A stretch of 21,006 nucleotides of DNA from contig CAYLNH010000116.1 of NCBI GenBank assembly GCA_964384625.1, positions 1 to 21,006 on the forward strand. Direction: 5' to 3'. Shown here one piece after another: positions 1 through 6,527 of the stretch. This DNA comes from CAYLNH01 sp964384625 (GTDB taxonomy: Bacteria > Verrucomicrobiota > Lentisphaeria > JABSQK01). The notes under the pieces are model-generated. The model did no database searches. It had not been told where the DNA came from and was given only the letters and a program-made list of their open reading frames with translations. The translations under genes and the position numbers were made by a program. Numbering within the stretch: the first letter of the stretch is position 1; each line of letters opens with the position of its first letter.

Positions 1-113
1 TGTTTGCGACGTTTGGCCGCCGGTGGCTGGACCGGCGAACGTTCTGGCGCTATGGAGCGGCTCTTGCCACAACACGAAGGGATGACCTACAGAACTGACA
101 TGCGCCCCGCCGG
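1..113 (-). repeat. dispersed repeat family, copy 1 (inverted, cut by window edge)
   Basis: Read on the minus strand, this stretch is about 90% identical by eye to 20594-20700, and more distantly similar to 15829-15925. It is near-identical over roughly 100 bases, so it is a family member in opposite orientation to the other two. Its plus strand carries the translated core RLLPQHEGMT followed by RTDMRP, which recurs in the other copies. The left end may continue beyond the window. No transposase is visible. It lies just downstream of the pseudopilin gene's stop codon. Confidence 0.85.
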
Positions 114-151
114 AAAGACACGGGAGTGCAGTTGCTGTTCTTGTGCCGGAC

Positions 152-889
152 TCAGGGCTCGGGCGGCCAGAGCCCCAGCCAGTCGCCGGTAGTGGAACTG
201 TAGGTGTTGTATGTGGTCATGGCTTCGACGCGATACCAGGCCGTGGAACCGTCGAGATGGGCCACATTGCCGCCTTCACAACCGAGCGCCGCCGGGTGCA
301 GGCCGCCGCCGCCGAAGATGATCGGCCAGCGTGAGCGCGGGTGCGGCACAATCGACCAGTGGTCGCGCGGCGACCATTCATTCAGCTCGGCGATCATGGT
401 CAGCCGCGGGTCCTCCATTGTTGTCATGGCCGAGGTCCAGCCGTGTTTGGCCATCAGCTGAGCATGGCCGGCGACATAGTTGAAGCCGAGATGAAAATCA
501 TCATCGTACGGCGCCCTGGCCCGTCGCGGCAGCACCCGGGTCAGCCTGGGACAGCCCAGCAGGCTGACATCGTCAAGGTGCTCAAGGAAGTGGTCGACAT
601 TCTCCTCAGCCATCCAGATCAGGTGTTCGCTCGGGCGGCTGCGGTGCCGCCAGCCGGGGATCAGCCGGGCATCATTATCGTCGGCGTACATCAGGCTGGC
701 CATGGACATCTGCCGCATGTTCGAGGCGCAGACGACCCGGATGGCTGCTTCCTTGGCGCGTCCGAGTACCGGCAGGAGCAGCGCCGCGAGGATGGCGATA
801 ATGCTGACGACCACCAGCAGTTCAATCAGCGTAAACGCCGGTCGCCACCGTGGTACCCAAACGGAATCGGTGCATATCGAAGCTTCCAA
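152..889 (-). CDS. type II secretion-type pseudopilin (prepilin N-terminal methylation domain, Lentisphaerota style)
   Basis: A 245-residue protein with a short basic leader ending RWRPA, then the pseudopilin signature FTLIELLVVVSIIAILAALLLPVL at about residues 18-42. The prepilin peptidase normally cuts before the Phe and methylates it; the Glu at +5 is present. The residue before Phe is Ala rather than Gly, as in many Lentisphaerota paralogues. The following region (NMRQMSMASLMYADDNDARLIPGW) and the C-terminal VAHLDGSTAWY resemble the H-x9-DG pseudopilin families that are hugely expanded in this superphylum. The start is TTG: a GGGAG Shine-Dalgarno sits 6 nt upstream on the minus strand and no better ATG keeps the leader. 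It would be inserted in the inner membrane and assembled into a pseudopilus, but its specific role is unknown. It is transcribed away from the AraC-type regulator at 995. Confidence 0.88.
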   Translation of the reverse strand: MEASICTDSVWVPRWRPAFTLIELLVVVSIIAILAALLLPVLGRAKEAAIRVVCASNMRQMSMASLMYADDNDARLIPGWRHRSRPSEHLIWMAEENVDHFLEHLDDVSLLGCPRLTRVLPRRARAPYDDDFHLGFNYVAGHAQLMAKHGWTSAMTTMEDPRLTMIAELNEWSPRDHWSIVPHPRSRWPIIFGGGGLHPAALGCEGGNVAHLDGSTAWYRVEAMTTYNTYSSTTGDWLGLWPPEP

Positions 890-959
890 GACGATCTCCC
901 GTGTTCTGCATCTGTCTGTTACTGTAAGGCCGAGCCGCGCCCCATCCAGAGGATTCGGG

Positions 960-988
960 CTGTCAATCTACGCAAATAGTCATATAAT
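960..988 (+). promoter_or_regulatory. sigma70-type promoter of the AraC gene, giving a probable leaderless mRNA
   Basis: A CTGTCA -35 box (960-965, 4 of 6 consensus) is followed by a 17-nt spacer and a perfect TATAAT -10 box (983-988). The ATG at 995 begins 7 nt after the -10 box, so the predicted transcription start coincides with the A of the start codon. No Shine-Dalgarno precedes the ATG. Confidence 0.65.
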
Positions 989-994
989 ATCCTC

Positions 995-1891
995 ATGACC
1001 GGCCGATTCGATCCATTCCTCCGCTCAAGACAGTATCTGACGGACCCGCTGCTGCCGTTGGCCGTGGACCGCCAGCCACAGCAGCAGTCGCGCGGCCAGC
1101 ACCGGCATGATTTCGCCGAACTGGTCATCATCGTTGCCGGCGCCGGCGTTCACGCAACCGACAACCGGGACTACCCGATCCGCCCCGGCGACGTCTTCGT
1201 CATCACCGGCGACCGCCGTCACGGTTACGACCAATGCCGGTCGCTGCACCTGGTCAACGTGATCTTCGCCATCGACCGTTTACCGGTACCGACGCTCGAC
1301 CTGCGGACGCTGCCGGGCTTTCACGCGTTGTTCATGCTCGAACCCGCCTTTCGCCGTCAGCCTGGGTTTCGCAGCCGTCTGCATCTGGCGGGAACCGCCT
1401 TCGAACGGACTCTGGGACTGCTTGAGCGGCTGGAGGGTGAGCTCAGCGCCCGGGCGCCGGGCTACGCCGCCATGGCGGCGGCAACGTTTCTCGAACTGAT
1501 CACCCATTTGTCCCGTCTCTACGCCGGCGCTGACGGCGGCGCTGGCCACCGGCTGGTGCGTCTGGGCCGCGTCCTCTGTCATCTCGAAGAGAACTACGCC
1601 GAGGCCATCACTCTGGAGCAGCTCGCGGATCTGGCCAACATGTCGGTGGCCACTCTTCTTCGTGTCTTCCGCCGGGGGACCGGCACGACGCCGATCCGTT
1701 ACCTGCTGCGCTTCCGCGTGCGGCGGGCAGCGGCGTTACTGGCCGCGGACCCGGACTGCCGGATTGCCGATGCGGCGGCGGCGGTGGGCATCCACGACGC
1801 GAACCATTTCACCCGTCTGTTTCGGCGGGAGCACGACTGCACGCCGCGGGAGTATGTCCGTCTCCAGCGCCGCCTGCGGGCCGGTGCATAG
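995..1891 (+). CDS. AraC-family transcriptional regulator with cupin sensor domain
   Basis: A 298-residue regulator. Residues about 30-100 form an AraC-type cupin: QHRHDFAEL (35-43), then IRPGDVFVI and a trailing His-containing strand, as in RhaS/RhaR-like sugar sensors. Residues about 195-292 are the double helix-turn-helix domain. The first helix pair is TLEQLADLANMSVATLLRVF; the second has the signature IADAAAAVGIHDANHFTRLFRR followed by TPREY. It probably binds DNA as a dimer and responds to a small molecule, often a sugar in this family, but the ligand cannot be read. The start is set by the -10 box lying 6 nt upstream, implying a leaderless message. It is divergent from the pseudopilin gene; regulation of that gene is possible but not shown. 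The downstream 700 bases are non-coding, so it is monocistronic. Confidence 0.92.
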   Translation: MTGRFDPFLRSRQYLTDPLLPLAVDRQPQQQSRGQHRHDFAELVIIVAGAGVHATDNRDYPIRPGDVFVITGDRRHGYDQCRSLHLVNVIFAIDRLPVPTLDLRTLPGFHALFMLEPAFRRQPGFRSRLHLAGTAFERTLGLLERLEGELSARAPGYAAMAAATFLELITHLSRLYAGADGGAGHRLVRLGRVLCHLEENYAEAITLEQLADLANMSVATLLRVFRRGTGTTPIRYLLRFRVRRAAALLAADPDCRIADAAAAVGIHDANHFTRLFRREHDCTPREYVRLQRRLRAGA

Positions 1892-2205
1892 CCGGCTTCG
1901 ATCCGCCGCCCTCTGGATGTTCAGCGCGGCGGCGCTCGGCCCGCGCCGGGGCCAAGGGCTGCGCCGCACCCATCTGGATGGTCGCGACGTAAGTTCTCCA
2001 GCCACGGACGGCGGCCGGGCGCCGGTCCGGGAAGGCGCCGCCGAAAAAGCGCTGCGAGCATCGTGTCCCGCCTTGGCGGCATACATTTCGTGCTTGCCGC
2101 GCTTGGCGGGATGTTTGGACCCGCTCTTCGAGTTGCCGGTTTTCGGGCTCGGGGTGCAATGGCGGAGACGGTTATGTGCGGCAACACAGTAACCGTTACG
2201 CTTAC
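1892..2205. other. non-coding region with inverted repeats after the AraC gene
   Basis: I see no convincing gene here; the open frames are short, overlap on both strands and lack family motifs. Two inverted repeats stand out. TCCCGCC (2066-2072) pairs with GGCGGGA (2105-2111). ACGGTTATGTG (2168-2178) pairs with CACAGTAACCGT (2185-2196) with one bulged G and a 6-nt loop. Neither is followed by a T-run, so neither is a typical intrinsic terminator. Confidence 0.5.
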
Positions 2206-2325
2206 GTTTGTATGCGGCCGCAATTCAGCCCTTCAGGCCTGAGTCAAAGGACAAAATTACCAACCCGGGCCGAGATGGCCTGGGCTTCATCAATGTCGAC
2301 CCGCTGGGCCTCTGAAGGAGGTCTT
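2206..2325. repeat. REP-like palindromic element, copy A
   Basis: The element contains the order CAATTCAGCCCTTCAGGCCT, then ACCCGGGCC, then ATCAATGTCG and GGGCCTC. The same order of short blocks occurs at 16062-16207 (copy B), where the palindromes are better preserved. It consists of small GC-rich hairpins separated by conserved A/T-rich words, in intergenic DNA, which is typical of REP/BIME-like elements. Copy A looks degenerate. No transposase lies nearby. Confidence 0.6.
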
Positions 2326-2535
2326 GAGGCTGATCTTAGCGGTTTTGCAGCATCCGCCCCGTCCACCGCCTGCGGCGAGCCTTGCCCCCGGGCAATCCGC
2401 GGCGGAAGTCCTTCGGCCGCACCCGTCAGGCAGGTTGAGCCGAGACAAAATACCCGGGCCGACGCATTTTTCCGGATGTGTCGTTAAACGCCGTCTTATG
2501 AGGTGCGGGATCCCCCAAAAAAGACGCAAAATCGG

Positions 2536-2564
2536 TTGGCATCGGGAACTTGACCGGATAGTAT
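2536..2564 (+). promoter_or_regulatory. candidate promoter of the DUF1015-SMC operon
   Basis: TTGGCA (2536-2541, 5 of 6 consensus) is separated by 17 nt from TAGTAT (2559-2564, 4 of 6). It lies about 40 nt upstream of the ATG at 2606, which is preceded by a strong AGGAGAAAGG ribosome-binding site (2595-2604). The next three genes have no room for promoters of their own, so this may drive all four. Confidence 0.5.
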
Positions 2565-2605
2565 AGCCAATCAGGAGAGCGTTAGACATATACTAGGAGA
2601 AAGGA

Positions 2606-3838
2606 ATGGCGCGGATTTATCCGTTTCAGGCCCTTATGCCTGATCCCTCGTTGGTTGAGCAGGTTTCGGCGGTCCCGTACGACGTTGTCGACCGGGCGGA
2701 AGCCAAGGCCCTGGCCAACGGCAACCCCCTCAGTTTTCTACGGGTTTCCCGGCCCGAAATCGAGTTGCCGGACGAAACGGCATTCGACGCGGACGCGGTA
2801 TATGAGAAGGCTGCCGTGAACTTCGCCAGGCTGCGCCAGACCGCCCCGCTGACCCCCGACACAGAGGCGCGGTTTTACGTCTATGCGGTCACGGCCGGCG
2901 AGCACACGCAGACCGGCATTGTGGCGGCGGCGGCGGTGGATGACTATGACGCGGACGTCATCAAGAAACACGAAAAGACGCGACCGGACAAGGAAGACGA
3001 CCGCACCCGGCACCTGCTGGCGACCAAAGCCCATACCGGCCCGGTATTTCTGCTTTTCTGCGCCCGCGAGGACGTGGCCCGCATGATCACTGCGGTGAAA
3101 CGCACCGACGCGCATTTCGACTTTGTCGCCGAAGACGGCAGCCGCCATCAGGTCTGGCTCTGTCCGCCGGAACTGACGCCGGAACTGGCGCAGGCGTTTG
3201 CCGACCTGGGACCGCTGTACGTTGCCGACGGCCATCATCGGGCCAAGAGCGCCAGTCGCGCGCGCGCGGCATGCCGGCAGGCGAACCCGCAGCACACGGG
3301 CGCTGAGACCTACAACCGGTTTCTGGCGGTGATGTTCCCGCACGACGAGCTTCAGATCCTGCCGTACAACCGGGTTGTCAAGGACCTCAACGGCCGCCGT
3401 GCGGCCGAATTCCTGGGGGCGGTCAAGGAGGTCCTGCCGGTCAGCGAAGACGCCCCGCCCTGCCCGGCGGCGCCGGGCCTGGCCTCGATGTATCTCGACG
3501 GCAAGTGGTACGGATTGGCGTTGAATGCCGACGCCGCGACGGCGCGGCGTCCCGAGGAACTGGACGTGAGTATTCTGCAGACGAAGGTACTGGCGCCGCT
3601 GCTGGCGATCGAGAATCCGCGGACCAGCCCGAAGATCGAGTTTGTGGGCGGCATCCACGGCACGGCACGACTGCAGGAATATGTCGACGGCGGCCGCGGG
3701 AGCGTAGCGTTTTCGATGCACCCGGTGCGCGTGGAGCAGTTGATCGCGATCAGCGACATGGGCGCCTGCATGCCGCCGAAGTCGACCTGGTTCGAGCCGA
3801 AGTTGCGCGACGGCCTGTTGATTCACCTGTTCGAGTAG
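2606..3838 (+). CDS. DUF1015 family protein (ParB/Srx-like DGHHR motif)
   Basis: A 410-residue soluble protein, full length for the DUF1015 (COG4198) family. It begins with the family opening (ARIYPFQALMPDP, then VSAVPYDVVDRAEA) and carries the hallmark VADGHHRAKSA at about residues 208-218. A conserved KHEKTRPDKEDDR stretch lies near residues 120-132. The family has no role I can state firmly. The DGHHR motif resembles box II of the ParB/sulfiredoxin fold, shared by ParB CTPases and free-serine kinases; this is inference. The ATG is fixed by an excellent ribosome-binding site. It ends only 4 nt before the kleisin gene, so it is the first cistron of the SMC operon. Whether that neighbourhood is functional or incidental cannot be decided here. 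Confidence 0.85.
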   Translation: MARIYPFQALMPDPSLVEQVSAVPYDVVDRAEAKALANGNPLSFLRVSRPEIELPDETAFDADAVYEKAAVNFARLRQTAPLTPDTEARFYVYAVTAGEHTQTGIVAAAAVDDYDADVIKKHEKTRPDKEDDRTRHLLATKAHTGPVFLLFCAREDVARMITAVKRTDAHFDFVAEDGSRHQVWLCPPELTPELAQAFADLGPLYVADGHHRAKSASRARAACRQANPQHTGAETYNRFLAVMFPHDELQILPYNRVVKDLNGRRAAEFLGAVKEVLPVSEDAPPCPAAPGLASMYLDGKWYGLALNADAATARRPEELDVSILQTKVLAPLLAIENPRTSPKIEFVGGIHGTARLQEYVDGGRGSVAFSMHPVRVEQLIAISDMGACMPPKSTWFEPKLRDGLLIHLFE

Positions 3839-3842
3839 ACTG

Positions 3843-5767
3843 ATGAGCGACCCCGACAAGCAATCTGAAGAACTCCCGGAAGACGTCGACGCCGTCGAAG
3901 GCGCTGCGGCGGACTCCGAGGATGCCGAAGCGGCTGCCGATGGAGCCCCCCCCCCCGCGGATACGGAGGAGTCGGAAGCGGCGGAAGACCCGACGGCTGA
4001 TGCTGAAGATACGTCTGATGCCGAAGACACGGAACCGGAACCGGAACCGGAACCGGATCGCGGCATGGAAGCCGCTCCTACATTGTCGGAAAAAGAACTG
4101 GAGACGGANNNNNNNNNNNNNNNNNNNNNNNNNNNNNNNNNNNNNNNNNNNNNNNNNNNNNNNNNNNNNNNNNNNNNNNNNNNNNNNNNNNNNNNNNNNN
4201 NNNNNNNNAAAAGGAATCGGAGACGGATCGCGGCATGGAAGCCGCTCCTACATTGTCGGAAAAAGAATCGGAGACGGATCGCGGCATGGAAGCCGCTCCT
4301 ACATTGTCGGAAAAGGAATCGGAGACGGATCGCGGCATGGAAGCCGCTCCTACATTGTCGGAAAAGGATGCCGATGAGAAGGAATTCGAGGCATCAGCGA
4401 CGTCCAAGCTGCGGATGTCCGAAATGCTTGGTGACGAGCAATCGGACGTTCTGGACTATCTGGCGGCGAGCTCGCGGGATTACGGGCTGAATCAGGTTTC
4501 GCAGGTCCACTCGATCGCCTATTTCCTGCCGTTGCTGCGGGAGCTGTTCAATGTGAACGACGCCCGTGTGAAGGTGGTCTTCACCATGCTGTACACGCTG
4601 ATGGTCGACGACCGTGTGCGTTGGAGCCGGGTGGAGTTGGACGAGAAGTTCCACTGGCTGAAGGACGGGCAGCGCAATTACCTGCTGCACCGGCTGAGCA
4701 ATGTCGGCTGGCTCGAGTACTACCGCGATCAGGGCGTCTACATGATCACGGACAAGGGCGAGGCGCTGATGCGCATCCTGAGCCGTTTCACGATGGGCGA
4801 GGAACTGGTGGAGAACGAAGGCGCGGCGCTGGCCGAGATCGAGTTCAGCATGCTGTTGGACTTCGACGATCTGCCGGACCGCTTAAAGTTCCTGCGCAAC
4901 CGTCTGGCCAAGCACAACATCCGCGCTGAGAACGCCCTGGAAAGCGACTCCGCCTACCGCGTTCTCGAAGTGTACCAGCAGTTGCAGTCCGCCTACCGCT
5001 GGGCCGAGCAGACGCGCAAGACTCTCGACGAGATCGAGAGTCTCGAGATCGACTTCGCCGACGACGATGCGCAGCACCTGCTGGACCAGTGGGACGCGGT
5101 GCGCAGCGTCCACACGCATTTATCGATGCTGCACTCGCAGATTTCCGAGATGCAGCTGGCGCTGCAGGACATCCAGAAGCGGCAGATCAACATTGCCAAG
5201 TACGGCCTTACGCATCTGGACTTCGACAGCTATCTGATCAACGCCTCGGTGGAAACGCTGGCGGACCTGATGCTGCCGCATCTGCAGAAGATCCCGCATC
5301 CGTTGCTGGTGATCGAGGACATCATGTTCGGCGAAGCTGAAGACATTCTGACGCGCGAGCTCCCGGAGGCCCCGGACCGCGTCGGCTGGGATCTGGACTT
5401 ATCCGATGCCCCGCCGGAATCCCACCCCAGCGTGGCCTACGAAGCAGAGGAATTCAGCCGCGCCCTGAAGCGGGCTGCGACCAAGTGGCAGGACGTCTCG
5501 GACGTGGTCAACACCGAGGTCTGGGAAGTTGCGGCCTACCGTTTCCAGTTAATGACGATGCTGGCCGACCTGCGCGTTCTGGAGCGCATGGCGGACATGG
5601 CCTTTGACCCGCTGATTGACGCGGACATCGAGGCGGAGTTCGACAAGAAAGGCAAGCTGATTGAAGTACCGGTGGGAGACGAGACGCGATTGATGACGAA
5701 GGGCCGCTTCCGGCGCCTCGACATCCCGACCGAAGAAGATGTAGAGGAGGCAGTTACCGATGAGTGA
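3843..5767 (+). CDS. kleisin-like condensin subunit (MksF/JetA-like) with repeat-expanded acidic N-terminus; interrupted by assembly gap
   Basis: The reading frame before the N-gap (88 residues, from ATG 3843) and after it (from 4235, 510 residues) differ on paper, but both encode the same DRGMEAAPTLSEK repeat. I therefore read them as one gene with a mis-sized gap. The N-terminus is very acidic and disordered (EDVDAVEG, EPEPEPEP, then the 17-residue repeats). Conserved sequence begins at about 4400. It has a winged-helix-like segment (VVFTMLYTLMVDDRVRWSRVELDE, then LSNVGWLEYYRDQGVYMITDKGEALMR), followed by long helices (DSAYRVLEVYQQLQSAYRWAEQ to QMQLALQDIQKRQ region) and an acidic tail. This architecture, and its place before a KITE and an SMC gene, fits the MksF/JetA kleisin, which bridges the SMC heads. 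The start has no clear ribosome-binding site and lies 4 nt after DUF1015, suggesting translational coupling. The stop overlaps the next gene by 8 nt. Confidence 0.8.
3946..3956. repeat. 11-nt poly-C tract inside the kleisin gene
   Basis: Eleven consecutive C residues encode APPPA in the acidic N-terminal segment. Tracts of this length are prone to slipped-strand mispairing, and one C gained or lost would shift the frame before the conserved domain. The frame with 11 Cs joins smoothly to the acidic sequence on both sides. Confidence 0.9.
4031..4054. repeat. GGAACC hexamer, four tandem copies
   Basis: Four perfect GGAACC units encode the Glu-Pro repeat EPEPEPEP immediately before the 51-bp array. 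The unit is a multiple of three, so copy-number change keeps the frame. Confidence 0.95.
4056..4367. repeat. 51-bp in-frame tandem array built on a REP-like palindrome
   Basis: Unit starts (GATCGCGGC) fall at 4056, 4226, 4277 and 4328, so the last three are spaced by exactly 51 bp. Each unit encodes 17 residues, DRGMEAAPTLSEK plus ESET (ELET in the first). Units are near identical, with only A/G changes in the lysine/glutamate codons. Inside each is GCGGC-ATGGAA-GCCGC, an inverted repeat. On the minus strand this reads GTAGGAGCGGC then GCCGCGAT, the pattern of the REP palindromes common in Pseudomonas and other genomes. The array spans the assembly gap. Confidence 0.92.
4109..4208. other. assembly gap of exactly 100 N
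   Basis: The run is 100 Ns, a conventional placeholder for a gap of unknown size. Unit starts on either side (4056 and 4226) are 170 apart, which is neither a multiple of 51 nor of 3. If the array is regular, the true gap would be 32, 83, 134 or another value rising by 51. The apparent frameshift across the gap is therefore an artefact. Confidence 0.95.
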
Positions 5768-6527
5768 CACCTATCAGGAAACCCTGTTTACGGATCGCGA
5801 CCGGGCGCAGGAGGTCTGTTCCATCCTGTTGAGCAACGGCTATGCCCCGGTGGCGGAATTCCGTGACCTGCTGTACGACGAGGAGTTGCGGCAGCGGGTC
5901 GAACGCCGGCTGAATTCGGTCGGCATGCGCTTGATCTACAACGTCTACAGCGAGCACTGGGGCGTTGGTCTGAACGACAACACAGCAGCGGACGACCGGC
6001 TGGAATGGAGCAACAACTTCGGCCTTGACCGCGGGGCCATGGCGCTGCTCTTGATTCTCTGGTGCAAGCTGCTGCTGCCGAAACGTCTCGAACAGGAGTC
6101 CGAGCGTGAGGAGCCGGGCTTGCTGGGTGACGTGTTTGCCGACATCCTCGACCACCAGCCCGGCCCGGTGGCGAGCATCAGCCGCGAACAGATTGTCTCG
6201 GAATTCGGCGAGCTGTTGGGCGGCGTGACGAATACGAGCAAGTACCTGGCGCAACTGGCCCGGGCCAAGCTGATCCGGTCGCACGGCGGCATCATTGAGG
6301 AAGGCCCGCTGCTGTCGCTGGTGATCGACGAGAACAGTCTGGGCGATGAGCTGCGCCGGGAGGTGCTCTTGTACGCGTTGAAACGCGAGCGCCGGGCGCA
6401 GCGGACCGCCGAGAAACTGGAGGAGAAGGCGCAGGAAGAAGCGGCGGCCGCGGCCGCCGAGGATCCGCAACCCGAGCTGCTGCCGACGGATTCGGATAAC
6501 GCAACGGAAGACGACGACGATGTTTGA
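5760..6527 (+). CDS. KITE-type condensin subunit (MksE/JetB-like)
   Basis: A 255-residue protein of the size expected for the MksE/JetB accessory subunit, a tandem winged-helix (KITE) protein that dimerises and binds the middle of the kleisin. The N-terminal part (AQEVCSILLSNGYAPVAEFRDLLYDEELRQRVERRLNSVGMRLIYN, then WGVGLND) looks like the first winged helix with its strand-turn-strand. The central part (ISREQIVSEFGELLGG, then YLAQLARAKLIRSHGGIIEEGPLLSLVID) looks like the second. The C-terminus is a charged helix with an Ala/Glu-rich and poly-Asp tail. The assignment rests mainly on gene order and architecture rather than on a diagnostic motif. Its ATG overlaps the kleisin stop by 8 nt, and its own stop overlaps the SMC start by 8 nt, so the three subunits should be made in fixed ratio. 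Confidence 0.75.
   Translation: MSDTYQETLFTDRDRAQEVCSILLSNGYAPVAEFRDLLYDEELRQRVERRLNSVGMRLIYNVYSEHWGVGLNDNTAADDRLEWSNNFGLDRGAMALLLILWCKLLLPKRLEQESEREEPGLLGDVFADILDHQPGPVASISREQIVSEFGELLGGVTNTSKYLAQLARAKLIRSHGGIIEEGPLLSLVIDENSLGDELRREVLLYALKRERRAQRTAEKLEEKAQEEAAAAAAEDPQPELLPTDSDNATEDDDDV

Noticed and set aside
2738..4066. A 442-residue antisense open frame across DUF1015 and the kleisin N-terminus
   Set aside because: Its Ser-rich start is only the complement of the acidic repeat region; no domain is visible.
4056..4367. CRISPR array
   Set aside because: Units are contiguous and near identical with no unique spacers, and they encode protein in frame.
4235..5767. ATG 4235 as the true start of the kleisin
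   Set aside because: It lies inside a repeat unit; the upstream frame carries the same repeats and starts 4 nt after DUF1015. The frame difference is explained by the gap size.
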